The position numbers and the translations under genes were made by a program. The notes under the pieces were generated by a model. It made no database searches and was not told the DNA's origin. It saw only the letters and a program-made list of their open reading frames with translations. 64,000 nt of DNA, from positions 124,001 to 188,000 of the forward strand of contig JACOUS010000014.1 in assembly GCA_016177735.1 (NCBI GenBank). Direction: 5' to 3'. Numbering within the stretch: position 1 is the first letter of the stretch; every line of letters begins with the position of its first letter. The DNA is from Ignavibacteriales bacterium (GTDB lineage Bacteria > Bacteroidota > Ignavibacteria > Ignavibacteriales > Melioribacteraceae). This document shows positions 26,424 to 35,382 of this stretch, piece by piece.

Positions 26424-27278
26424 TCATCTTCTCCCCGAAGCAATTTCTTTCAATCGTTCAATTCTTTCTTCAATCGGCGGATGTGTAGAAAATAATTTCA
26501 TTAAAGATTTCCCGCTCAGCGGATTCACAATAAAAAGATGAGCAGAAGAAGTTCCGGCATTCGGCATCGGAAGCATCTCATTTGCTTTGGAAAGTTTGTT
26601 GAGTGCGGATGCAAGTCCGAGCGGCTTGCCCGAAATTTGCGAACCGCCTTCATCGGCAAGGTATTCGCGCGAACGCGATATAGCAAGCTGAATCAACACT
26701 GCGGCAATGGGTGCAACAATTAAGAGTGCGAGTTCGTAAAAAATATTTCCGTCGCGGTCATCATTTCTGCTGTGCCCGCCGAACATTGCGGCGTAGCCAG
26801 CCATTCGTGCAACAAAAGTAATTGTGCCAACCAATGTTGCGGCAATTGTGCTTACAAGTATATCGCGGTTTTTTATGTGAGCAAGTTCGTGCGCAATTAC
26901 TCCTTCAAGTTCTTCACGGTTGAGAATATTCATAATGCCGGTTGTAACTGCAACTGCACCGTTTTCCGGATTTCTTCCGGTTGCAAATGCATTAGGCGTT
27001 TGATTATTCATCACGTAAACTTTCGGCATCGGCAGTCCGGCTTTCATCGATAATTTTTCTACAATATCATAAAGCTGCGGAAAATCTTTTTGCGAAACTT
27101 CTTGTGCGCGGTACATCGCTAAGACGATTTTGCCGGAAAACCAATACGAACCAAAATTCAAAGCAAGCGATATTACAAATGCTATCATCATTCCGGACTG
27201 CCCGCCGAGAAGATTCCCGACAAGAATAAATAGAACCATCATTGCAGTCATCAGTATAACTGTCTTAAAGCTGTTCAT
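26424..27278 (-). CDS. htpX: Membrane zinc metalloprotease HtpX
   Basis: This 284-residue M48B peptidase performs membrane-protein quality control. Two N-terminal hydrophobic segments (ILMTAMMVLFILVG, MIAFVISLALNF), then the zinc motif HELAH at 130-134 followed by IKNRDI, two further membrane segments (ATLVGTITFVARMA, ALLIVAPIAAVLIQLA) and the third-ligand region REYLADEGG. The C-terminal THPPIEERIERL is typical. The protein is complete and of normal length. It stands alone, divergent from porQ with 222 bp between them. Confidence 0.96.
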   Translation of the reverse strand: MNSFKTVILMTAMMVLFILVGNLLGGQSGMMIAFVISLALNFGSYWFSGKIVLAMYRAQEVSQKDFPQLYDIVEKLSMKAGLPMPKVYVMNNQTPNAFATGRNPENGAVAVTTGIMNILNREELEGVIAHELAHIKNRDILVSTIAATLVGTITFVARMAGYAAMFGGHSRNDDRDGNIFYELALLIVAPIAAVLIQLAISRSREYLADEGGSQISGKPLGLASALNKLSKANEMLPMPNAGTSSAHLFIVNPLSGKSLMKLFSTHPPIEERIERLKEIASGRR

Positions 27279-27386
27279 TTTACCTTCCTTCTAATTTATT
27301 TGCACTCAAATTTATATACGATTGATCACATGTTTCAAGCTGTCATTTCTAACATAATTAGATTTATAAATGTTCCAACACCTCAA

Positions 27387-27420
27387 AGACCTTGAAGGCT
27401 GCCCGGAACCTTCAAAGTCT
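27387..27420. repeat. Inverted repeat between htpX and porQ
   Basis: AGACCTTGAAGG (27387-27398) and CCTTCAAAGTCT (27409-27420) are complementary with one mismatch. A third partial copy, AACTTCAAAGTTC, follows at 27424. It is probably a dispersed repeat. Confidence 0.5.
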
Positions 27421-27500
27421 ATCAACTTCAAAGTTCTAAAACTCTGCCTTGCCTTTATAAATCATAATCTTTAAAATCGCACATCCATAATGAGAAGAAT

Positions 27501-28433
27501 ATGAACAAAAAACTTTTAGCACTTGTGCTCGTTATAACTTTTTCGAACATTTATTCGCAAACTACTTATGAATTTTTGCGGCTCGATACGAGTCCGCGTG
27601 CCGCAGCAGTAGCCGGAAGCTTCGTAGCAAATAGCGACGACCCGAACGTAATTTTCTATAATCCGGCTGGAATTAATTTATTAAGTAATACGCCGGTTTC
27701 ATTTTCATTTTTAAAACACTTGATGGATATAAATTCCGCATCGCTGGCATTATCAAAAGAATATGATGAACTCGGAAGATTCAGTCTCGGAATTAAATAC
27801 ATTAATTACGGCGAGTTCACAAAAGCAACTTCCGAGGGAACCAAAACCGGGAATTTCGGTGCCGGTGATATTGCTTTCATCGTTGGTTATGGAAATGAAC
27901 TTGGAGAAAATTTTTATTACGGCACAAACGTAAAATTTATTTATTCGGGAATTGCAGATTATTCTTCGACTGCTCTTGCGGTTGATCTCGGATTGCTTTA
28001 CACACTTCCGGACGATAACTGGAATTTCGGTTTCTCGGTTTTGAATCTCGGCACGCAGCTTTCAAAATATATTGATAAAAGCGAAGACCTCCCTCTCGAT
28101 ATACGTCTCGGATTTTCAAAACGATTGGAGAAAGTACCGTTCAGATTTTTTTGGTCGTTCAACAAACTCAACGAAGAAGAAGGATCGTTCTTCGACCGCT
28201 TTAAACAAATTACATTCGGCGGCGAATTCAAGCTGGGGCAAAGCCTCAACCTCCGTTTCGGTTACGATACGGAAAAGAGAAAAGATTTGAAGATCGGAAC
28301 AACAGCGGGTCTCGCCGGATTTAGTCTCGGACTCGGGTTTAACGCTGCATCATATACTGTTGATTATTCTTTCTCATCGATGGGATCAATCGGTGCGCTT
28401 CACAGATTCGGAATCTCAACCAATTTTGATTGA
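27501..28433 (+). CDS. porQ: PorQ-like outer-membrane beta-barrel of the type IX secretion system
   Basis: This 310-residue protein has a signal peptide (NKKLLALVLVITFSNIYSQ) and the PorV/PorQ-type opening YEFLRLDTSPRAAAVAGSF, DPNVIFYNPAGI, followed by alternating amphipathic strands ending in an outer-membrane-like FGISTNFD. PorQ and PorV belong to the same barrel family; the YEFLRL-S-RAAA-G start fits PorQ best. PorQ acts with PorZ at the attachment end of T9SS. Its presence fits the T9SS cargo genes in this window. GAGAAGA precedes the ATG. Other T9SS genes are not in view. Confidence 0.8.
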   Translation: MNKKLLALVLVITFSNIYSQTTYEFLRLDTSPRAAAVAGSFVANSDDPNVIFYNPAGINLLSNTPVSFSFLKHLMDINSASLALSKEYDELGRFSLGIKYINYGEFTKATSEGTKTGNFGAGDIAFIVGYGNELGENFYYGTNVKFIYSGIADYSSTALAVDLGLLYTLPDDNWNFGFSVLNLGTQLSKYIDKSEDLPLDIRLGFSKRLEKVPFRFFWSFNKLNEEEGSFFDRFKQITFGGEFKLGQSLNLRFGYDTEKRKDLKIGTTAGLAGFSLGLGFNAASYTVDYSFSSMGSIGALHRFGISTNFD

Positions 28434-28474
28434 GCTGTAAAAAATTTTTCTGCAAAAGAATGGAACGCGGATAA

Positions 28475-28493
28475 CCCGCCAACAAACGGCGGG
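28475..28493. repeat. Palindromic word shared with mfd
   Basis: CCCGCC-AACAAAC-GGCGGG followed by CAAG. The same word occurs in reverse orientation inside mfd (62617-62640). It lies in the 200-bp porQ-TPR gap, which otherwise contains no gene. Confidence 0.65.
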
Positions 28494-28633
28494 CAAGCTC
28501 TGATTAAGCGGATTTAATCTGTAAATATCTGGTTCATCCGTTAAACTTGTTTGCCTATCTATGATAGGTAAAGTCCGTGGTCTATTCTTTTTAATATTTT
28601 CGTGCAATTAAAAATCGTAATTCGTAAATCAAA

Positions 28634-29788
28634 TTATTTTTTGTACGGAGATTTAAGATAGAGTTCGGCATATTTGTGTGAATCGTTTCTGTCTTTCAGT
28701 TTGAGAGTTTCTTTGTAATAACGGATTGCTTTTTCTCTCATTCCTATTTGATCGTACAACATTCCCAAATAAAAAACTGTGTTGATCAAGAACCCGGATT
28801 CATTTTCTTTATCGAGTTCGCGCGAAAGTTTTTCAGATATTTCAAAATAGTGTGCGGCAGAATCAACCTTCTCTCTTATTTTATAATCCATCCCCAAATA
28901 ATATGACGCTTCCCTTTTGAATCTTTTGTTGTAACCGGGTTTGTTGTTTTCACACTTGCCGAAAATATCTCCAAAAATTTCCGCGGCTTGTTTGTAATTA
29001 TTTTCTTTAACAAAAGTGAGTCCGTAATATTTTTGGAAATTCGGATTGTTCGGAAAATCTTTTAAAAGCAGATCGCCCCATTTTCTTGCTTCGTTCATAT
29101 TTTCTTCGAACTGGAAATTGAGAGTCATCAAAAAATATCTCGATTCCAAACGCGCATATCTTCCGTTCCATGCAACATTTTCCAATTCTTTCAATCCTCT
29201 GTCTTTATCTCCCTTGGGGAAGAAAACCATGAAAGGTTTTACTGCCGGGTATCTTTGCGGAATTACATCTGCATAGTAATGATAAATACCGAAGCCGAGT
29301 TGAACGTCTCTGTTTTTAGGATCGGCTTCGTAAGCTTTGAAAACAAGCGCGAGACCTTCCTTGCCGTCTAGTGCCGCTTTAAACCAGCTTTCACGGATTG
29401 CGAGCAACCGCCCCCTAAAACCAAGCGCACCCCCTTTGAAAAATATTGCATCGGAATTTTTTTCGTTGTTATCGAGAATATCATCGCAGATATCAATTAC
29501 TTCTTCAAGCTGATCGTAAAATTTTTCATCCATACTTTCATCATCAAGATTAAGAAGGATGCGCCACCAGGTAATCATCGCCTTAAAAAATTTGCATGAA
29601 GGATGCGCCGGGTATTCTTTCGCAACAATATCAAAAGTTTTTTCCGCTCTGTCGAATTCGATGCCGTAGATTTGATTTACGCCGGATTTCACAAGCGAAT
29701 CATGGCGTACCCAATCATAACTTTGAGCAGAAATTTGAAGCGCTGTAATGAACAGAACCGGAAAGATGAATTTTATTTTCAAAACCAC
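28634..29788 (-). CDS. Exported TPR-repeat protein
   Basis: This 384-residue protein has a signal peptide (KIKFIFPVLFITALQISAQ) and several tetratricopeptide repeats, clear at PNFQKYYGLTFVKENNYKQAAEIF, ASYYLGMDYKIREKVDSAAHYFEIS and VFYLGMLYDQIGMREKAIRYY. A middle portion (WRILLNLDDESMDEKFYDQLEE ... FGIYHYYADVIPQRYP) is conserved-looking but has no name I can give. It probably acts as a periplasmic or surface scaffold. It is convergent with porQ and co-directional with, but well separated from, the LysE gene. Confidence 0.75.
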   Translation of the reverse strand: MVLKIKFIFPVLFITALQISAQSYDWVRHDSLVKSGVNQIYGIEFDRAEKTFDIVAKEYPAHPSCKFFKAMITWWRILLNLDDESMDEKFYDQLEEVIDICDDILDNNEKNSDAIFFKGGALGFRGRLLAIRESWFKAALDGKEGLALVFKAYEADPKNRDVQLGFGIYHYYADVIPQRYPAVKPFMVFFPKGDKDRGLKELENVAWNGRYARLESRYFLMTLNFQFEENMNEARKWGDLLLKDFPNNPNFQKYYGLTFVKENNYKQAAEIFGDIFGKCENNKPGYNKRFKREASYYLGMDYKIREKVDSAAHYFEISEKLSRELDKENESGFLINTVFYLGMLYDQIGMREKAIRYYKETLKLKDRNDSHKYAELYLKSPYKK

Positions 29789-29892
29789 ACCATATTTTTT
29801 TTATGCGTGTTACAAGCTAATCAGCAGTTTCGAAATATTCCATTCAAAAAATAAAAGTGGTCTGTTTTATATTTTTTTATTAGATGCTAATA

Positions 29893-30519
29893 TTAGTTAC
29901 GCTGTGCCAATGCTAATCGCAAACCCAAACCAACAAGCACTGACCCGGTTATTCTTCTTCGCCATATTGTAAAACGCTGGTTCTGAAGAAACCATTTGCT
30001 TGCTGTAGTAAAAACTATCACAAGTAATGATTCATAAATTACATCCATAATTCCCAAAATTATTCCGAGCAGAAGAAATTGAATTAAAACATAACCGCTT
30101 TTCGGATCAACAAACTGAGGAAGAAAAGCCAAAAAGAAAATTGCAACTTTCGGATTCAGCACACCGGTGATGAATGCTTTTGTTAATGTTTTGGATGTTC
30201 GTTGATTTTCATTTATTGCAACGACTGTTTCTTCTTTCGCGCGAAAAGTTTTTATGCCGATGTAAATCAAATAAGCCGCACCAACAAATTTTACAATTGA
30301 AAAAGCTAACGCCGATGCCGCGAGTATTGCAGATAAACCGAGTGCCGCCGTAACCGCGTGAAATATTGTTGCAAGATTTAATCCGACTGCAGTAATGATG
30401 CCTGCCCTTCTGCCCGAACTGATGCTGTTGGTAAGAACGAGTGCTTGCGCCGGTCCCGGAATTAAAATGATTACACTACATGCCGCCATGTACGTGAGTA
30501 AAGTTGTAAAGTGAAACAC
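29893..30519 (-). CDS. LysE/RhtB-family amino-acid exporter
   Basis: This 208-residue inner-membrane protein has six hydrophobic segments. The N-terminal ILIPGPAQALVLTNSISSGRRAG and the central GAAYLIYIG followed by FLAFLPQFVDP are hallmarks of LysE/RhtB amino-acid efflux proteins. The substrate is unknown, commonly homoserine, threonine, leucine or lysine. It is a single gene with no adjacent regulator on either side. Confidence 0.9.
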   Translation of the reverse strand: MFHFTTLLTYMAACSVIILIPGPAQALVLTNSISSGRRAGIITAVGLNLATIFHAVTAALGLSAILAASALAFSIVKFVGAAYLIYIGIKTFRAKEETVVAINENQRTSKTLTKAFITGVLNPKVAIFFLAFLPQFVDPKSGYVLIQFLLLGIILGIMDVIYESLLVIVFTTASKWFLQNQRFTIWRRRITGSVLVGLGLRLALAQRN

Positions 30520-30637
30520 GGTTTCCTCAAAAAAAATTTCTTCTAAGATTTTTTATGATCAAAAATAAATTCTTGATGAAGAAAAAAATTTAGGAATCTT
30601 GCTTTTTACAAACTATTAATTGGGCTGTTCGATAAAT

Positions 30638-30664
30638 GTAGGTCGAACAGTCTGTTCGACCTAC
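30638..30664. repeat. REP-like palindrome, GTAG/CTAC type
   Basis: Perfect 13-bp arms GTAGGTCGAACAG / CTGTTCGACCTAC around a single T. It lies just after the lpdA stop codon in the lpdA-LysE gap. It could also act as the 3' hairpin of the lpdA transcript, although no T-run follows. Confidence 0.85.
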
Positions 30665-30685
30665 AAGTAAAATGTGAGTGCTAAT

Positions 30686-32104
30686 TTATTTTCGTTTCGG
30701 GCGGTACATGTCTGTTGCGCGTCCGTAAAACAATTCTGCTGAAAACATCATCGTTTCGGATAAAGTGGGGTGCGGATGAATCGTCAATTCCAAATCTTTA
30801 ACAACAGCGCCCATTTCAATTGCGAGTGTTCCTTCGGCAATCATATCGCCGGCTCCAACGCCAACAATTCCAACACCGAGAATTCTTTCAGTGCCGGGCT
30901 CGATAACAAGTTTAGTCATTCCGTCATTTCTATCAAGAGTAGTTGCGCGGCCGCTTGCAGCCCACGGAAATTTTGCGACTTCAACTTTAATTCCTTTTTC
31001 GCGCGCTTCGGTTTCCGATAATCCCGTCCATGCAAGTTCGGGATCAGTAAACACGACAGCCGGAATTGCATTCGGTTCGAATGCGGCTTTGTGACCGAGT
31101 ATTGCTTCTACCGCAACTTTTCCTTCTGCGGAAGCTTTGTGTGCAAGCATCGGGTTGCCGACAATATCGCCGATTGCATAAATGTTTTCATCGTTCGTCT
31201 TCAATGATTTATCAACAACAACAAATCCGCGCTCGTTAACTTTTACTTTTGTGTTTTCGAGACCAAGTCCCGCAGTAACCGGTTTGCGTCCGATCGAGAT
31301 CAAAACTTTATCAAATGTTTGAAGCGGTTCGGTAACATTTTTGCCTTCGAGCTTAACTTGGATTCCATCGGCGGTTTCCTTTAACTCAACGACTTTCGTC
31401 TCAACAAAAATATTTTCCATAATAGTTTTAACGCGTCTTTCGAGAACAGCAACAAGATCGCGGTCGGCACCGGGTAAAATTCCGGGCATCATTTCAACAA
31501 CAGTAACTTTACTGCCGAGTGCGGCATAAACTGTGCTGAGTTCGAGACCAATGTATCCGCCGCCGATGACAAGCAAACGTTTCGGAACATCATTCAATTC
31601 GAGTGCGGAAGTTGAATCCATTACACACTGTGAATCAATCGAAAGTCCGGGTACTTTTGCCGGAACAGAACCGGTCGCAAGAATTGCTTTCCCGAAAATC
31701 ACTTCTTCTTTTGTACCGTCAACTTTTTCAACAATAAGAGATGTTGAATTTGCAAAAGAAGCTTTCCCATTTATGTAATTTACTTTCCGCTGTTTTGATA
31801 ACTGTCCCAATCCGCCGGTTAATTTATTGACAACACTGTTTTTAAAATCACGAAGTTTATTTATATCAATTTTGGGTTCGCCGAATTCAATTCCCCACTT
31901 TTTTGCTTCTTCGGCTTCGTGAATAAGTTTAGCAACATGCAACAAAGCTTTTGACGGAATACATCCGCGGTACAAACAAACACCGCCGGGATTTTTTTCC
32001 AGATCAATCAAAGTTACTTGCATTCCGAGATCTGCGGCAAGAAATGCTGCGGCATAACCGCCCGGTCCGCCGCCAATTACTGCTAATTCTGTTTTAGTAG
32101 CCAT
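30686..32104 (-). CDS. lpdA: Dihydrolipoyl dehydrogenase (E3)
   Basis: This 472-residue FAD- and NAD-dependent enzyme reoxidises the lipoyl groups of the pyruvate and other 2-oxoacid dehydrogenase complexes. FAD motif VIGGGPGGYAAA, redox disulfide Cys43-Cys48 (GGVCLYRGCIPS), NAD motif VIGGGYIGLELSTVY, central IGRKP and YAIGDI, and the C-terminal HPHPTLSE with the catalytic His. I choose the ATG at 32104 (MATKTELAVI); a TTG four codons earlier is less likely. It probably completes the complex made from aceE and aceF, which are 4-8 kb away on the same strand but in a separate unit. Confidence 0.95.
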   Translation of the reverse strand: MATKTELAVIGGGPGGYAAAFLAADLGMQVTLIDLEKNPGGVCLYRGCIPSKALLHVAKLIHEAEEAKKWGIEFGEPKIDINKLRDFKNSVVNKLTGGLGQLSKQRKVNYINGKASFANSTSLIVEKVDGTKEEVIFGKAILATGSVPAKVPGLSIDSQCVMDSTSALELNDVPKRLLVIGGGYIGLELSTVYAALGSKVTVVEMMPGILPGADRDLVAVLERRVKTIMENIFVETKVVELKETADGIQVKLEGKNVTEPLQTFDKVLISIGRKPVTAGLGLENTKVKVNERGFVVVDKSLKTNDENIYAIGDIVGNPMLAHKASAEGKVAVEAILGHKAAFEPNAIPAVVFTDPELAWTGLSETEAREKGIKVEVAKFPWAASGRATTLDRNDGMTKLVIEPGTERILGVGIVGVGAGDMIAEGTLAIEMGAVVKDLELTIHPHPTLSETMMFSAELFYGRATDMYRPKRK

Positions 32105-32274
32105 TATTAATACCAATCAACTTATTTTTAGATGAGGACAAAAATAATAAAAAGAGTTTAATAAACTCCGACAGAATAGGAACGTTTTAGTGATACACTT
32201 ATTTTTCAAACTGTATAAAAATTTTTCTTTTCCATGCTCATGAAAAGAGATAATACCTTATTTTTGCACTGGGC

Positions 32275-32302
32275 AGTTTTTCAATTCCTCGATTGAAAAA
32301 CT
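32275..32302. promoter_or_regulatory. Perfect inverted repeat in the lpdA/DUF5916 intergenic region
   Basis: AGTTTTTCAAT (32275-32285), loop TTCCTCG-like six bases, ATTGAAAAACT (32292-32302). It sits 116 bp upstream of the DUF5916 gene start and could be an operator or a 5'-UTR hairpin. TATTTTTG at 32259-32266 fits a Bacteroidota -7 box, without a clear -33 partner. Nothing else is seen in this roughly 310-bp gap. Confidence 0.4.
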
Positions 32303-32417
32303 TAATATTGTCAGGAGGCGGATAAAACCGCTAAACTGTTATTGCTTTTTTATTGGATTGATGCAAAAGTAATTATGACGAATTACTATCAACAAATTCC
32401 AAATAGATGAGGGGGCA

Positions 32418-34571
32418 ATGAAAAAAATTATTCTACTATTGGCGGTTTCCACTTATTGTTTTGCAAGTGAACCTATTAAACCTACGCGTACAGAAATTCC
32501 GCCGGTTATTGACGGCAAACTTGACGACAGAGCATGGCAGAATGTTTTATCGATATCAACATTTAAAACTTTTTCGCCCGATTTCGGAAAAGATGCATCT
32601 CAAAAAACCGTTGCTTACGCGGCATACGACAGCGAAAATCTTTATTTCGCTTTCAGATGTTACGATGCCGAACCCGACAAAATCAAAACCTCGGTTTCCA
32701 ACAGAGATAATATCCGCGCCGATGACTGGGTCTGCATCAATCTCGATTCCTTTTTCGATCAGCAATCGCTCTATGCTTTTTATGTTAATCCGCACGGAAT
32801 ACAAACCGACAGCCGCTTTGCCGCCGGCACTGAAGATTTCAGTGCAGACTTTGTTTGGTACAGCGCCGGACAATTATTACCCGACGGATACGTTGTTGAA
32901 ATTTCAATCCCACTAAAAAGTATCCGCTATTCAGATGCAAATCCGGTTACAATGTCAATCTTTTTTGAAAGATACATCAGCAGATTAATTGAACATTCTT
33001 CCTATCCCGAACTCGATCCGGCAAAAGGAATGGCGTTCCTTGTCCAGATGCAGCCGATGGAATATTACGATCTTGAACACTACAGCTTGTTTGAATTTTT
33101 GCCCGCACTTACTTACAGCAAAAAATACGAACAATCCCCTAACACTCTCGCAACAAAAGAGAACCGCGGCGAGTTAAGCTTGACAACAAAATACGGAGTA
33201 ACTTCGGATTTAATTCTTGATGCAACATATAATCCCGATTTTAGTCAAGTTGAAACAGATGCCGGACAAATAGATGTTAATCTGCGCAGCCCTCTTTTTT
33301 TCCCGGAGAAAAGACCATTCTTTTTGGAAGGAAGCGAGATATTTAATTTTGCCGGAACCGGAACCTCATCGGTTGACCCGCTAAGTTCACTTGTACACAC
33401 AAGAAATATTATTAATCCGCTTGCCGGAATAAAATTATCGGGAAAGATCGGAACGAAGAATACTCTTGCGGTACTTTACGCAGTGGATGAACTTCCGTCG
33501 GACCTTTCAGCAATCGAAGGGAAGTATTCTCACTTTCCGATTCTTCGTTACAAGCGCGCATTTACAGATGATAGTTACATCGGCGGCATTTATGCCGGCA
33601 GAGAAACAGAAAATGATTTTAACCGCACTGCCGGAATTGACGGAATAGTACGAGTTACTCAAGCAAGTACAATAGAGTGGAACGGAATTTTTTCGAGTAC
33701 AAAATTTCCCGGCTCGGGCGATGCAAAAGGCGGCTCGGCTCTCACCGTTCGTTATAATTATGATTCACGCGATCTGATTTATGATTTTTCTCTGAAAAAT
33801 ATTACGGAAGATTTTTTTACCGGGACGGGCTACTTAACACGCAATGGAATTTTTACTGCTTCAGGTTTGATCAAACCAAAAATTTATCCGGAGTCATCAT
33901 TCATTTCCAGAATCGATGTTGATGCATTCTCTGCGCAAACACACGATAAACCAAGCAGCCAATGGGAAACCTATAATTACATCAGTGCACTTGCTTATTA
34001 CCTCGGATCGATGAACACAAAAGTGAGATATCTTTACTCGACAGAAAATTTTCTCGGACAAAAATTTAATACCGGCGGATTTTCCACTTCGTTCGGTGCT
34101 CAATTCACAAAAGAGTTTTCCATTTCGGTTATATACTCCAAAGTAAAAGCAATTTATTATTCGCCTACTCCGTATCAGGGTAAATCAAACAGAGTTTCTG
34201 TTTACGCATCTTACCGCCCCATCCAAAATCTTGAATCGTACACAACATTTTTCTTTTACGATTTCAGGCGTTCATCCGATAATCAATTAATTTATGAATA
34301 TCCCATCATTAGAGAAAAACTGACTTATCAATTAAACAAATTTTTGCTCTTCAGAGGTATTGTTGAGTACAACAAATTCAGGCGGCAGCTCATTACAGAT
34401 TTTCTTGTTTCATTCACTTACGTACCGGGCACGGTATTTCATTTGGGTTACGGTTCACTTTATCAAAGAACGGAATGGGACGAGACATTGCAAAGTTATT
34501 TAACAGCAGATAAGTTTAGAGAAACTCAGCGGGGATTTTTCTTAAAGATGTCGTATTTGTGGAGGATATAA
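32418..34571 (+). CDS. DUF5916 outer-membrane protein with N-terminal CBM9-like domain
   Basis: This 717-residue protein has a signal peptide (KKIILLLAVSTYCFAS) and two parts. Residues about 20-200 form a CBM9-like carbohydrate-binding domain (PPVIDGKLDDRAWQ, VAYAAYDSENLYFAFRCYD, DWVCINLDSF, DGYVVEISIPLKSIRY). The remainder is the DUF5916 region, beginning with GELSLTTKYGVTSDLILDATYNPDFSQVE and FFPEKRPFFLEGSEIF and continuing as a predicted outer-membrane beta-barrel ending in RGFFLKMSYLWRI with a C-terminal aromatic-rich strand. It is common in Bacteroidota, with no established function; polysaccharide binding or transport at the outer membrane is a reasonable guess. GAGGGGG precedes the ATG. 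Confidence 0.82.
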   Translation: MKKIILLLAVSTYCFASEPIKPTRTEIPPVIDGKLDDRAWQNVLSISTFKTFSPDFGKDASQKTVAYAAYDSENLYFAFRCYDAEPDKIKTSVSNRDNIRADDWVCINLDSFFDQQSLYAFYVNPHGIQTDSRFAAGTEDFSADFVWYSAGQLLPDGYVVEISIPLKSIRYSDANPVTMSIFFERYISRLIEHSSYPELDPAKGMAFLVQMQPMEYYDLEHYSLFEFLPALTYSKKYEQSPNTLATKENRGELSLTTKYGVTSDLILDATYNPDFSQVETDAGQIDVNLRSPLFFPEKRPFFLEGSEIFNFAGTGTSSVDPLSSLVHTRNIINPLAGIKLSGKIGTKNTLAVLYAVDELPSDLSAIEGKYSHFPILRYKRAFTDDSYIGGIYAGRETENDFNRTAGIDGIVRVTQASTIEWNGIFSSTKFPGSGDAKGGSALTVRYNYDSRDLIYDFSLKNITEDFFTGTGYLTRNGIFTASGLIKPKIYPESSFISRIDVDAFSAQTHDKPSSQWETYNYISALAYYLGSMNTKVRYLYSTENFLGQKFNTGGFSTSFGAQFTKEFSISVIYSKVKAIYYSPTPYQGKSNRVSVYASYRPIQNLESYTTFFFYDFRRSSDNQLIYEYPIIREKLTYQLNKFLLFRGIVEYNKFRRQLITDFLVSFTYVPGTVFHLGYGSLYQRTEWDETLQSYLTADKFRETQRGFFLKMSYLWRI

Positions 34572-34579
34572 TTTTTTGT

Positions 34580-34601
34580 TGAGACGCGATTCATCGCGTC
34601 T
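34580..34601. repeat. REP-like palindrome upstream of the RAYT gene
   Basis: Perfect 10-bp arms GAGACGCGAT / ATCGCGTCTC around TC. It lies 9 bp after the DUF5916 stop and 47 bp before the transposase start, sharing GAGAC...GTCTC ends with the other palindromes here. Confidence 0.85.
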
Positions 34602-34648
34602 CACTATTACAAATATTTCCCTAACACAATGTCAATGGGAAGACATCA

Positions 34649-35227
34649 ATGACAAAATACCAAAACACTTTCCGGATTGAATCTGCCCGCTTACAAGAAT
34701 GGGATTATTTAAACCCATGGTGGTATTACATTACAATCAACACGAAAAATCATGTAGAATATTTTGGTGATGTTGCAAACGGAAAAATGATTTTGAATGA
34801 ATTAGGACATATTGTTGATGAAGAATGGATAAAAACAAAATCATTACGTCCCTATGTTGATTTAGATTATTATGTAATTATGCCGAATCATTTTCACGGT
34901 ATATTAATTATTGACCAGAACGTAGAGACTCGCCGCGGCGAGTCTCTACTACAACAAAAGACGAACACTTCTCAAAAAAATGAGTCTATTTCTCAATTCG
35001 GAAAACCGATTAAAAATTCTTTATCTGTAATTATTAATCAATTTAAAGGTTCTGTTAAACGCCGGGCTAACAAAAATAGCTATACTGATTTTTCTTGGCA
35101 ATCTCGTTTTTACGATAGAATGATTCGCAACGAAAAAGAATTGTTCAATATCAGAAAATATATAGAACAGAATCCGGCGAAGTGGTCATTTGATAAAGAC
35201 GAAATAGAAAATATGCCGGAATATTAA
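34649..35227 (+). CDS. REP-associated tyrosine transposase (RAYT, Y1_Tnp family)
   Basis: This 192-residue single-domain HUH nuclease is related to IS200/IS605 TnpA. The metal-binding HUH motif is HFH in YVIMPNHFHGILII, and the catalytic Tyr is in SRFYDRMIRNEKELFNIRKYIEQNPAKW, a C-terminal pattern typical of RAYTs. Proteins of this family bind and cut short palindromes headed by a GTAG tetranucleotide and are thought to spread REP sequences. The gene is flanked by palindromes at 34580-34601 and 35230-35257. A third, perfect 28-bp palindrome (34922-34949) lies inside the coding sequence, translated as VETRRGESLLQ between the HUH motif and the rest. It falls in a normally variable loop, so the enzyme may still be active. 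Confidence 0.93.
   Translation: MTKYQNTFRIESARLQEWDYLNPWWYYITINTKNHVEYFGDVANGKMILNELGHIVDEEWIKTKSLRPYVDLDYYVIMPNHFHGILIIDQNVETRRGESLLQQKTNTSQKNESISQFGKPIKNSLSVIINQFKGSVKRRANKNSYTDFSWQSRFYDRMIRNEKELFNIRKYIEQNPAKWSFDKDEIENMPEY
34922..34949. repeat. Perfect REP palindrome within the RAYT coding sequence
   Basis: Arms GTAGAGACTCGCCG and CGGCGAGTCTCTAC are perfectly complementary with no loop. It has GTAG at the head and CTAC at the foot. It keeps the reading frame open. Confidence 0.9.
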
Positions 35228-35229
35228 TC

Positions 35230-35257
35230 GTAGAGACTTGCCACAGCAAGCCTCTAC
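35230..35257. repeat. REP-like palindrome right after the RAYT stop codon
   Basis: Arms GTAGAGACTTGC / GCAAGCCTCTAC (one mismatch), loop CACA. It begins two bases after the transposase stop codon. The left arm is identical to that of the palindrome at 11266-11293. Confidence 0.85.
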
Positions 35258-35267
35258 ATTATCAAAC

Positions 35268-35363
35268 TCATCCTTCGAGGGAAAACAGGAAAGGATTTTC
35301 AAGGGCGTTAACAACCCATCTCAAAAATCTGATTGCATCGGCGCCGTCAATAATTCTGTGATT
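35268..35363 (-). pseudogene. Remnant duplicate of the aceF 3' end
   Basis: These 96 bases encode [20 protein letters not shown]... ending in SLEG and TGA, matching the last 31 codons of the intact aceF (35889-35984) in 29 of 31 residues. At the nucleotide level 13 of 96 positions differ, and nine of the twelve changed codons are synonymous, plus one TGA/TAA swap. Upstream of the homology the frame meets a stop after a few codons, so this is a non-functional gene end. It lies on the far side of the two-gene module 35383-35837. Confidence 0.88.
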
Positions 35364-35382
35364 TTACAAAGGGGCAATTTTA

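Noticed and set aside
28150-28440. Small leftward frames opposite porQ
   Set aside because: Shadows of porQ without signals of their own.
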